64,000 nucleotides of DNA from Amborella trichopoda (Eukaryota; Streptophyta; Magnoliopsida; Amborellales; Amborellaceae): NCBI RefSeq assembly GCF_000471905.2, contig NW_006499617.1:4164636-4228635 (forward strand), in the 5' to 3' direction. Positions within the stretch are counted from its first letter, which is position 1; each line of letters begins with the position of its first letter. Made by a program: the position numbers and the translations under genes. This document shows, one piece after another, positions 24,731-37,000 of this stretch. The notes beneath the pieces are model-generated. The model was given only the letters and a program-made list of their open reading frames with translations. It ran no database searches and was not told the DNA's origin.

Positions 24731-27700
24731 CCTGTCACCACCACCACTATCGCCGTTAAGGCTGAGAATTTACCTGGTTTGGATCCGAAAATTGAATTTC
24801 GGACCTTGTTCGGATCTGGGTATGGATCTAAAATTTGGATCCGATGGGTCGGATCTAGATCCAAAATTTGGAGCCAAATGGTAATTCGGATTGGATCCGG
24901 GTATAGGTGGATTCGATTAGGATCCGACCCAGTTATATAAAATATTATATATTGTTATATATATTCATATATGTTATATAGTATTTTTTGTTATATATTA
25001 TTTTATAGATATAACATAATATATAAAATTTTTTTTTGGATCCAATCATGTCTGGATCCCTATCCGAATCCCATGTATACTTTTCGGATCCTCATCTAGA
25101 TCCAAATATTCTAGATCCGATCTGATCTAGATGCGGATTTGGATCCCATGTATATTTTTTGTACCTAAATCTGGATCCCGGTGGATCTGGATCCAATCCG
25201 ATCCATTCTCAGCCTTAATCGTGATTGCCACCCCTGCTACCACCACCAACACCACCGCCACTCCATTACCCACTCCACCCCACCACCTGCTAGCATCTCC
25301 TCCATTGCAGCCTCCTAGCCACCACTACCTCATCACGCACTCCACCGCCATCTCCACAGTCTCCAGTAGCAGCACCACCACCGCCATCACCACTGTATTT
25401 GCTCCATCGCCATCACCACCACCACTGCTGCCATGATATCGCATTGTGACCACCACATCATCACACCAAACAACCCTGGATAACAACCAATCACCATTGC
25501 CACCCCTGCTACCACCACCACCACCAACACCACCGCCACTCCACTACCCACTCCACCACCTTCTACCATCTCCTCCACTACCGCCTCCTGGCCACCACTA
25601 GCTCATCATGCACTCCACTGCCATTCTCCACAGTTTCCACCACCACCAGCAGCAGCAGCACCACCACCACCACTGCGTTTGCACCATCGCCATCACTACC
25701 ACCAGCACCACGTCCACCACCACCACCACCACTCCACCCCCCCTCCCCCAAAAAACCACTACCTCCTCCATCACTACCTTCACCACCATCACACTGCTGC
25801 CATGATAATCACATTGTGACCACCACATCATCATGCCACACAATTATAACTTGCAATTCAATTTGAAACAATCAAACACCCCTGGATATCAAATGATATA
25901 CAGCAATAGTCAATTCTAATTTGGATAAAAGCACCATTTGACAAAAAGTGAAATCAAATGGTGCCTTAATATTTCAACAAAGCTTTTCTATCATCACGTG
26001 ATTTTTGGTCCATACATCTGAAGTGTATTTGGACGTTCTCATCTATATTTATGTATCTTGTCAATGCTTTCAGGCACTCCTAGTTTCTGGCGCTAGTGAT
26101 GGTTTGCTTGTTCTTTGGAGTGCTGACCATATTCAAGATTCTCGTGAACTTGTACCCAAACTGAGTTTAAAGGTAACTTTTCTGCCCCCTGTAGTCATGC
26201 TTTTGATGGTTCTTTCATAATTGAGGCAACAAATAGCGACAAAAGGGGTGGTTTTTCTAGTTGCTTTTACCTGGTTTCTGTATTACGTTAGGTAGAAATA
26301 ACGATTCCATGATTTTTGAATTAATTCACAAAATCTTGGATCGTTAAACAATAGGACTACTACAACTTGATCTTTGATGCAAGTTCTTATATATGATGTG
26401 GAAGAAAACCTTTAATTCTGTATGTTGTTTTTCTAATTGGTAATCATATAGTGAGCTTCTTATGTCTTTCTGCTCTAATTTTCTAGGCTCATGATGGTGG
26501 ACTTGTAGCTGTTGAACTTTCCAGAGTATTGGGAGGTGCGCCGCAACTGATTACAATTGGTGCTGATAAGTCCTTGGCTATTTGGGACACTGTTTCCTTT
26601 AAGGTGCCAAAAGCCAAAATCTGTTTTACTTTTGATGCAAGGGATGGATTTTTATTTCAGGCTATATTCATTTAGTTATCAGGCTAGATTCCTAGGATGG
26701 AATTTTATTGTATATTTTCTTTAACTTAAGCATACTTCTTGGCTAATCAGGAGATGCGGCGTATTAAACCCGTTTCAAGGGTTGCTTGTCACAGTGTGGT
26801 TTCTTGGTGCCATCCTCGTGCTCCGAGCCTTGATATCCTAACTTGTGTTAAGGATTCCCATATTTGGTATGTAATATCAAACCTTTTGTACTACTGTTGT
26901 GGTTATTTGTAATGTTGAGCTTTGGAATGTTATGCTTTATCCTTTTTCTTTCTGTAGTATTATTATCACCCTGCTTAATTTGTTTTCTTTTATTTTTGGC
27001 CCTTTGTAGGGCGATAGAACATTCGACTTATTCCGCGGTGACACGACCCTTGTGTGAGCTGTCTTCATTAATTCCTCCAAGTGTGCTTGCACCAAATAAA
27101 AAACTGCGGGTATGTACGTTATATTTCTTCTCATTTAAATGCATAAAGGGAGTTAACTTTGTTAACGATTGTTCTCGGGAAAGCGATAAATTTTCATCAT
27201 GTTGAATAGTTCTCCATGAAGCTTTTTAAGGTTAAAGGAATGCTTATAGTTTTTGAAGTAGACACGCTGGGGCCTTTACAATGAGCCTTTATTGTGAATT
27301 TCCATTCTAGAATATCTTTCAGTAGATGATATCAGGTATCCTATGACAAACGTACCAATCTATTGTGCAAAAAGCATTAAATTTTAATCTGTAGCTTACA
27401 GAAGTCTCGGAATTCTTTTCTTATATTGTTTGTATTTTTTCTTATAGTACTTTTCTAGAATTGTCCCTTCACAGCCACAACCATGGTAAGATCTCATTGT
27501 TAAGAAGCGTGTAGGAATCTATGACCTTAAAGTTTGAGATCTTAAATGCTATGATATTTTCTTAGTGGGGACTTTCTCTCTTTCTTGTATGCTATTTGCA
27601 GTATAGATATGCTCAAATAAGCCTTCCTTACACCCAGAGACATACTTGCAAACTTTGGATTGTCTACCTGTTGGCTGGTCAGCATTATTGTCATGCTTAG

Positions 27701-27992
27701 CTAGTGCCTTTTTGCATTTATAAGAAATCTGGTTCCTTCTTTTTCTTGATATATGCCTCTCATGTCATTTTTTATCTTGCTATATGCTTTGCCCCCTGGA
27801 TATCTTCTACGTTCTAGATTCAGTTTGCTAATTACTAACTTCTTGTTTTGGTGTTGTGACGTAGATATTTCTGTTATATCCCTTGAAAGTTATATGGGAT
27901 TTAACTGCTCTTTTTTTTACATAAATTACTTAGGAAGTGTATGATTATCTATGTAATTTATTATTATTATTATATTATTATTATTATTATTA

Positions 27993-28068
<76 letters not shown>

Positions 28069-31000
28069 TGATTTGGAAATGCACAACACCTTTCTGGTTT
28101 TCATACTAAATTTCGTTGCATCTTTTTCATACCCATGTTGTCAATGTGCTTTTTGCTGGCATCTAATGTGCTTGTGCTTTTTGATGGCCTCTAATGTTCT
28201 TGTCAGGATGTTTATTATAGTGTTGTTGCTGAAATGAAAATAGTAATCAAGTGTTGCTTTTTACTATCGTTGCTAGACACCTTGAATGACCTACTAGTTG
28301 GCTTCTTCTTGAATCATGTTGTGATGGATGCTAATTTAGAAGTGGGTTCCCTTGCGTTTGAAAGAGCCCTGAGAGTCTCCTTGAGTCATGTTGTGAGTTT
28401 TTGAAAGAGTCTTGAATGTCATCATCTGAACACCTTTCTGTTGCCTTAAGTCCCCTTATCTGCATTATGTCTATAGCAGTTTGTATGCTGTGGATTTTTA
28501 CTTTTATTAAATATTATTGAATGTCACTCTATAGATTTTATTCTTGCATAGAGACCCTTTCACTTATCATTATGGGTATTCTAAATAACTATGCTACTAT
28601 TTGTAGTACTCTGCAAATCACTATTTACTTTTTCGATTCTTTGTACCATGATTGTTGAGATAAATTCTGCGACCATCTATGACTAATATACTGTTGTAAT
28701 CTTTCAATCATAATGAGTTGTTTAAGACAGAGAAGAAATCAGGTGGCTCTGGAATTATTCGTAGTTATTAAACGTAGATGCATCCCTAAAAGCATATAGA
28801 TTACAGACATGCGAGATCTGACGTTACCTAGGTTAGCAGTAATTCTCTTATATATGTAACGAGAAGCAACCTATGTCATTTCTTAAAGTCGGAGTAGTCT
28901 GTTGTTTTCTATTGTAGTAGCATTCTATTCTATTCTATATAGTATTAAGTAGTCTATTGTTTCCTATTGCAGCAGTAGTCTAGTGTAAAAATAGTCTTTG
29001 CCTCGTATACATTGTTGTAGGGTGTTTTTGACATGTTTGTATCCTCTGTGCAAATAATGGAGAAGCCAATGGCAACATAGACCCACAGGTACAAAAAATG
29101 CTTAAAGACTAAGGAAACCTTGACTGAATAAGTCTTATTCTTGAGAGCCTTGATAGTAATGCCATTTCACCTCTAAATCAAGCACATGAGTCTAACATGA
29201 TGATCTAAGAACCCCCTCCAAGTTTTGGTCTATTCGGATGCAAATGGAAGAAATAGGTACGATTGGTTTTCAACCCAAGTTCTTATCATGCTACAGTGCA
29301 CCATAGCTTGAACTCTACTCTAGAGATTTCCAAATGACTATGAGACCACTGTCAATGGATTTGGGAGGCCGATAACAGTTATTGTGCCAAGTTTCAATCC
29401 AATCTGACCTTCTTAGGTCGTACCTACTAAAATTGGCAAGTTTCTAGCATGTTATGGTACAACATAGCTGGAACTCTACTCTAGAGATTTCCAATGAATA
29501 TGAGACTACCGCCAATGGATTCAAGAGGTCGAGGACAGTCATCATGCCGAATTTCATCTCAGTCCGACCTTGCTAGGTCGTATTTACCAAAAATAGTAAG
29601 GTTTTTAGTATTCATTGAATCCATTTGAACCAGTTGCTATTTATAATAATTATTTTTTTTTGTAAAAAGGAAAGCTTTGGAAGCTTGACTCTCCCTCGTC
29701 TTAAAACGGATGGATCTCAAATTCGAGTATGCTGTTCCCCTCATAAAGTTCTACGATTCAGTGGGTGGCTTGCACCATGGTAGCTCACAGAAAGGGAGAA
29801 ATCCTACAGAGAAGGTCACCAAAATCGATGAAAATGTAGAAAATTTCAGCTGTATATCTTCTCGCTCCAATGCTCATATCTTGAAATTCTGGACTCCCAC
29901 GACCTCAAAGCCGGGTTCGTTGCGACCGCAGCTCAGAGAGCTTCGTTTTGAGTACTCATTCGCTAGTAATGGAGACTGAGAATGTGCTATATTACGGCTC
30001 GAAAGAAGGCACATTTTTCTACGCCAGGAATTCAATTTTCCAGTCACCTCCCCAATTTGGAATGTGATCATTTAACACCCAAATCGAGGGATTCTATTGC
30101 AAAATGATCAGAATAACTTTCCCTTGGATTTGTGATAAAAAAAATGACCGAAAACAAGAAGAAACGAGCTAGATCGAAGATTTAAAGTTGTAAATTTATG
30201 AGTTTGGCCGGATTTTGAGAACAACCTGAAAACTTCGACTCAAACTCAATAATGGACATGAAAACAATCTCCTTGATACGACAATGGTTTTTCCGATGAT
30301 TGATCGTTTGAAAGCTCTTCGAAAAGTGCCTAGTATGGTTTATTGTGAATCCCTCAGGGTATTGAGGTTTCAAGCTTGATACCTTTCTTGTCATTCGTTA
30401 AATACCTCCTTGGGGACGTTACGTTGGAAGGCCGCCCAATTTTTGGGTGATTCTCTCTCTCTCTCTCTCTCTCTCTCTTCTACCTCTTTTACCTCTTCTA
30501 TCTTCACTTTCTATAATTCTGTCTCGGCCCAAACCGCTAAGTTTTGGTTCCCAAATCTCCTAAGGACTATGACTAGTATGGGTAAAGGTGTATAGTTAGC
30601 TTGGGTTGGGTTGGGTAAGGTAGGTTAAGGACCATGATTAGTATGGACTATGGTTAAGGTGGGGTATAAGTTAGGGAGTATAATGAATGGGTAAGGTACG
30701 TTGTATGAACTAGGATCAAGTGTGGTGTATGGACTAGGATGGGTTAAATGTGGTACAGGGAGTATGGACTATGGGTGGTATGGACTATGGACTGGAGTTG
30801 GGTGTTATGATATGGGTAGTGTGGTCCAAGGTTTGGCTAGGGTGGTGCAAGGGTTGTCTCTCACTTGCAAAATATTTCTCTCTCCTCTCTCTTGGGGTGG
30901 AAATGAAGACACAAGCAGAAAAAAAGAGCTAGCACAAAGCACTTTCTTAATAATTTTCCACCTTAAGTTACAAATGAATGATAAGGAGCTTATATGTGAT

Positions 31001-34000
31001 CTCCCCCAAACATGGGTGGATGATCAAAACAACTCAAAATTGCTCAAAATTATATTTTTCTTTATTAAAAAATGATTTTCGTCTTTGGGACAAAATGACC
31101 GTTTTGCCCTCTCAACTTTCTTTGAAATGACAAAATCGTCTCGAAAAAGGGGCCTCTTGCCTTCTTTGTGGTTTGGGGCTCTTTTGGGCACTTTCTGGCG
31201 AGCTTTCGGATGATCAATCATCGGAAAAGCGATTGTTGTGTCGAGGAGATTGTTTTGATATCCATTATTGAGTTTGAGTCGAAGTTTTCTGGTTTTCAAA
31301 ATTCGGCCAAACTCATAAACTTGCAACTTTGAATATTCGATCTAGGTTGTTTCTTCTTGTTTTCGGTCATTTTTTTTATCATAAATCGTAGGGAAAGTTA
31401 ATGCGATCAGTGTTCCAAAAAGCGGACTGCCTAGCTCTTGGGAGGCCGCCTAGGTGGATCTGAGGGGCGCCCTAAAAAAGCGGTGGTTCCTTGGCGCCCT
31501 CCTAGGCACCCAGGAAACCGCCCAGCGCTCAGACTTGGATGGCTGCCCATGTCCAGTGCCCCACCCAGAGTCGGAAATTGCTTTTGGTGGGGGCATTTTT
31601 TGTCCATTTGTTTTGATACTAAAGGGCCAAGGTTTTAGGTTCATTTGAACCTAAAACTTATTGGAGCCAATTTTAGAGAGAAAGAGCCTCCAAAAAACTA
31701 CTTTTTTGGTGATTTCTTTAGGATCGTAGGGTTTCTCAAAATTGTGAGAAATTGATCAAAAGATCACACATTGATATTAGGTTTAATTTTTGATATTTTA
31801 TAAATCTATTGTGGGTTTTTTTAGAAGATTGAGTCCTTAGAAGCATCTAGTTTGGAGATTGAGCAATCAAACTCAAAGTAAGTGATTTTTTTTATTGCTT
31901 GTATAAATTGCATTAGTTTGAGATGTCTTATTCGGGATCTAATAGGAGTGGTGATCCCGGTTGGATACATGGGTACAACCCAGATCCTAATGATAAAAAT
32001 TGCATAAGATGCAATTTTTGTGAGAAAGATACAAAAGGGGGCATATGCTCAAGAAACATATTGCCGGTATCAGTGGGGATGTTGCCCCATGTAAAAAGAC
32101 TCCTGATGCTGTTAAAGAAGAAATAAACAATTTTTGAATAATGTAAAAATGAAAAAAGATGAGAGATTTGCCTCTATAGCAGAGATTAGGTTTGGGGTTT
32201 GGGTCAATTATGATGATAATGAAAGTGATGAGGGTGAGATTGGGGAGAGATGTCAAGAGGTAGAAGTAGAACAATCCATTATTAGGGGAAAGGGAAAGGG
32301 AATTGTAATTGCTTTTGGTTTTGGTTCTGGGAGTAAGAAACCTCGGGTTAGAGGCCCTATGAAAAAAAAATGAAGAAGGTAGTGAGAGATAGAGCTGCTT
32401 ATTATCTTGCTACGTGGTTTTATTAGGCGAGCATTCATTTCAATACCACTCGCTTAAGCATCTTTTATGCTGCGGTAGAGGCAATTGGCGAATTTGGGCG
32501 TAAGATGAAATCCCCAACCCCATATGCCTCTTTTGAAAAAGGCGGTGAGTGTCAAGAAGGAAGCTGTAGAAGTTAAAAAGGATGCATGGACTCAGTATGA
32601 GGTTCCTATTATGACTGATGCTTGGAGTGATATGAAGAGAAGAAGTCAGATGAATTTGCTTGTGAATTGTCTTTTAAGGGCTGTTTTTTTGAGTTCTATT
32701 GATGCCTTTGATCATATCCATGATGCCCATTACATATTCCAAGTTTTAGAGAAGGGAATCAAGGAGGTTGGGGAGCATCAGGAGCATCATGTTGTACTGG
32801 TTGTCACAGACAATGCTGCTCTTAATGTTGCTGCTGCTAATTTGTTGCGCATAGCTTATCCTAAAATCTTTTGGACACCATGTGCAGCACATTGTATAGA
32901 CCTCATGCTTGAGGCTCTTGGCGGTTTAACCGAGATATCAGGTGTAGTGAAGAAAGCAAAGTCAGTTGCAAATTTCATTTATGGCCACCATCTCACCTTC
33001 AGCATGATATGTAGATTTACAAAGAAAATAGAGATTGAGGCCTTGGGTCATGAGATTTGCGACTTGGTACTTATGCCTAGATAGCATAGATTCGAGGAGA
33101 GTGTAGTTGAGGCAGATGTTTACCTCGGATGACTGGAGAGCATGCAAGTGGTCCAAGGATCAGGTTGGGAAGAAGGTGAGAGATTATCCTTTCTAAGGCT
33201 CTTTGGCGAGGAGTGAAGGGTGCGCATAAGGTATTTTTTCCGCTTGTCAAAGTCCTTCGCATGGTTGATAAGGACAAGCCTTCTATGGGCTATATATATG
33301 AGGCTATGGAGAAATGCAAAAGAGAGGTAGCCCAAAATTTTGATGATGATGAGAACTGCTACAAGCCTGTTTGGGAGATTATTGATGAGAAGTGAGATAG
33401 GCTGCTACATCGGCCATTGCATGTAGCTGGTTATTATTTGAACCCAGATTTTTTTATATTGACTAGGATATACACACAAATGATACAATTATGATTGGAT
33501 TTAATAAGCGTGTAGATGTACTCGTCTTGATCCTGATATCCAGGATATTATTATATGCGCTGATCAGCTGATAAATTACAAGTGCTGATTAAAGTCTTTT
33601 GGAAGTCCAATGGCGATGAGGCAAAGGACCAAAATTGATCCAGGTAGTAATAATATTATTAAGTTCATCAAGTTCAAATAATCAAGTTTCATTTTTATAA
33701 TTCTATTATTTGTTTATGAGTTTATTCTATATCTTAGCTGCCAATTGGTGGAGCCAACATGGGTGTAGGTCTCCAAATTTACAAAAGTGGGCCATTCGGA
33801 TCTTAAACCTAACCACTTCCTCATCCGGTTATGAGCGCAATTGGAGTACTTTTCAAGGGGTAAGGCCGTATGGGTAATTTGTATAATTGTATTAATAATA
33901 CATGAACCATAGATTTTTAATTTGTTTTATATGATTATGTTAGATTCATACAAAGAGAAGGAACATGCTTGAATCAAAGAGGCTCAATGATCGAGTCTAT

Positions 34001-37000
34001 GTTAAGTATAATAGATTCTTGAAGGACATGTTTGCTAAGAGAGATAAGAGAGACCCCATCAGTCAAGGGGTATGAAGGATTGATATGGGACATGGTCATG
34101 GATGCTTCAGGGACATCAACTGACCCTCCTAGGGCCATTAGATCTTCTGCACAGAAAACAAGGGTGGAGGAGGAAGAAGAGGCAGATTCAGAAGAGACAG
34201 ATGAGGAAGACCAATATGTCGAGGAGGGTGACTATAGTTTCAAAAAGCGCTGGGCGACACCCAGGCGGCCATGGGGGTCCGGGCCGCCCAGCGCCTAGGT
34301 GGGCGCTTAGAACCTGGGTGGCCCAGTTGAAAAAAAAAAAGAAAAACTAATGAGTAATTGATGATTGATAATGATTAATCTATAAGAATTTTGATAATCT
34401 ATAAGAATTTTAATAATCCATAAGACCATAATCCCAGTTAAAAAAAGAAATATAAGTCGAGAAGAAAATTTTGATAATCCATAAGACCAAAATCCATATT
34501 TTCATATAATGATAAAGCAGTAAAACCATACAAGCATACACTAATAGTCTGATACATTGCAGACTGTACACACAAAAGTTAGATAGTAGAACTAGAAACT
34601 AGAAAGTAGAAACTAAAAATAAGAAAACGAAAATATAGAAAAATTAAGCAAATTTACAGGCTAGGACACAATAGTCAACACTTAACGCAACAATCAGTTC
34701 TCAACACCAATAGTCTTCAGTCATCATCATCATCATCAGAAGGAATAGGGTCATCTTCATCATATGCATCAGGATCGATGCCATCATCAGAGTCATTTCC
34801 CTCTTCAATATAACGCTCGTCCTCCTTAGTTTCTTCTGAATCTGTACTCTTCTTCTCTACCTCCCCTTACTAGTATGTGTAGATGAGGCCTTATGAGTCT
34901 TGGCTACTTTTCTATCTTTTTGTGCTTCCCTGAACTCAAATATTGTATAATTTCCTCCCTAGTAGCCTCAAGAATATTTTTACACGGGGCATCATCCCCT
35001 TTAATACCGGCAAGGTGTTTTTTAAACTGGTAATGCTCACATTAATATCCTTTCCACAATAATTATATTTAATATGATTTTTGTCATTCGGATTTGGGTT
35101 ATAACCATACTTCCAACCCGGATCACCACTTCTAGAAGAACCTGGAGAAGATATTTCTGTAGAACAAAGCTCATTTTTATCATTTTCTGGTTCTTTTAAA
35201 TTCAGAAGTTGTCTAATCTGATCCCGAATAGCTTCAGGAACCTTTTTACAAGAAACAACATTCCCTTTAATACCAACAAGGTGTTACTTAAATCAGTTAA
35301 TACCCCCATTGGTATCTTTTTCACAAAAATTATACCTTATGCAATTTTTATCGTTTGGTTTTGGGTTATAACCATACTTCCAACCCGAATCACTTCTTCT
35401 AGAAGTAGCAGAAATAGATATATTCAAATGACAAGGATTTTGTTCCTGTTTTCGTTTTACAAAACTCATATATTGCTTAATCTCCTCTCTGATAGCTTCA
35501 AGAACATTTTTACAAGGGGCAACATCCCCCTTAATACCGATGAGATGCTTCTTAAAGCGGTGTATTCCCCCTTTCGTATCTTTTTCACAAAAATTGTCAT
35601 TTGGATTTGTGTTATATCCATATTTCGAATCCGGATGTTCACTTTGACTAGATCTTGAAGAAGACATTTCAAAATAAAACAATCTAAAAAATAAATTTTT
35701 GCACTTACTTTGATTGTTCGAACTCCAAACTCCCACCTCTGAGATGTTTTCTGGTGCTAAAATAATAAAAAACGCTATTTAATAGGATTATAAAACTCCG
35801 AAACTAAATCAAATTTACCGAGGTAATATTTGGATCCTTTTTTCGTAACTTTGAGAAGCACTTTGATCCAATAAAAGTCACAAAATTTAGTTTTCTTGAG
35901 CTTTCTTTCTCTGTAAAATGGGTTATTGTGGATTTAGATTTGAAATGAGCCTAAAACCCATCCTTCAATTTATATTTTTAGAAAAAATCAATACAACTAA
36001 AAAACAAAAAAAAATTCCGACCCTAGGCAGGGCGTAAGCCCTTGGCGGTCGCCCATGGTTGGGCGCTCGCCTAGGCGGGTTCTGTATCGCCTTGGCGGCC
36101 ACCCAGGGACTGCCACTCAGTTTGTCCGTCTAAGCTTGGGTGATGCGCCCAAGCCTTCTGGACCGCCTAGGCAGGGTCTTCTTTTTTGAACACTGGGGTG
36201 ACGACTCCGATGAATATGTTGCCAATGCAGTTGACCCTAATTTTACTGATGATGAATGATGAATGTTGAATAATTATTAAACTTTGAACTTTGATTGAAC
36301 CATGAATGGTAAGTTTTAAATTTTAATTGGATATTAGGGGTTTCCTAATCATTGTGAAATGAGGCGGAGACGTCTTCGTTCCCCACCCCCGTCCCCTCCC
36401 CTCCCCTCCCCTCCCCTCCCCTTTCAACTGGAATTTTATCTATGACCTTTGCCCCAAGCCCTCTCGGTGTGATCCTCATCCTACTCCCAAGACTCAGCCA
36501 AGCCCTCGTGGTTTCTCCCCTCAGCCATCCCTCTCAAAGGAGATACATGCCCCTCTTCCCTCCTCTCTGTAGGAGGTTCGAGCGGCCTCCACCTTCTCTT
36601 TCCCTCTCTCCTTCTCGTAGGTTACTGCTCGCCCCAAGGCCCCCATTGCTCCATTAGTGTCTTCCGTGGCCTCAAAGCTTCTCCCCCTTTTAAGGCTTCC
36701 CCACCCTTTCTTTGTCTCCATCCCCCCAGAGGAGACCTCCCATCTTCAATCCAAATTTCTTTCCTCTCTAGTTGGATCATTCAAGCCCTTACGTGACGAT
36801 GCGCGAGGAATAGAGATTTGGCCACAAAGCATTTGGCAGGACCCTAACATCATTGCCAGGCACCTCTCTGGAGGGAACTTTCTTTTCTCCTTCTTGTCCG
36901 TTGAACATGCCAACTAGGTGTTACAAAACCCCAACTATTTAGTCTTCAAAGGGGCTACCCTCTGTCTTCGGGCTTGGACCCCCCTGGAAGGGTCCTTTAG

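Larger units (their letters stand above)
31923..36257 (+). pseudogene. hAT transposase with BED finger, DUF659 and hAT dimerisation domain (degraded)
   Basis: In order: BED-type zinc finger near 31970-32050 (GYNPDPNDKNCIRCNFC); lysine-rich linker; DUF659 core at 32590-33040 (PIMTDAWSDMKRRSQMNLLV, then VVTDNAALNVAAANLL and IFWTPCAAHCIDLMLE); C-terminal dimerisation segment at about 33737-33868 (NWWSQHGCRSPNLQKWAIRI, then SGYERNWSTFQG); a probable intron of ~70 bp ending before 33945; and an exon giving RRNMLESKRLNDRVYVKYNR and an acidic tail. The tail is cut at 34232 by the inner hAT. After it the acidic coding resumes (SDEYVANAVDPNFTDDE, stop at about 36257). Shifts near 32050 and 32135 and later stops show it is inactive. 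Confidence 0.8.

Noticed and set aside
24599-25843. Thr/His/Pro-rich and Val/Met-rich open frames in intron 6
   Set aside because: They translate CA, CCA and GGATCC repeats on either strand.
27941-28237. Poly-Leu/Ile open frame in intron 10
   Set aside because: It is a translation of the ATT microsatellite.
31420-31560. GC-rich block that could be taken for a CpG island promoter
   Set aside because: The same gcctaggc-rich composition occurs at all hAT ends here; it is subterminal transposon sequence.
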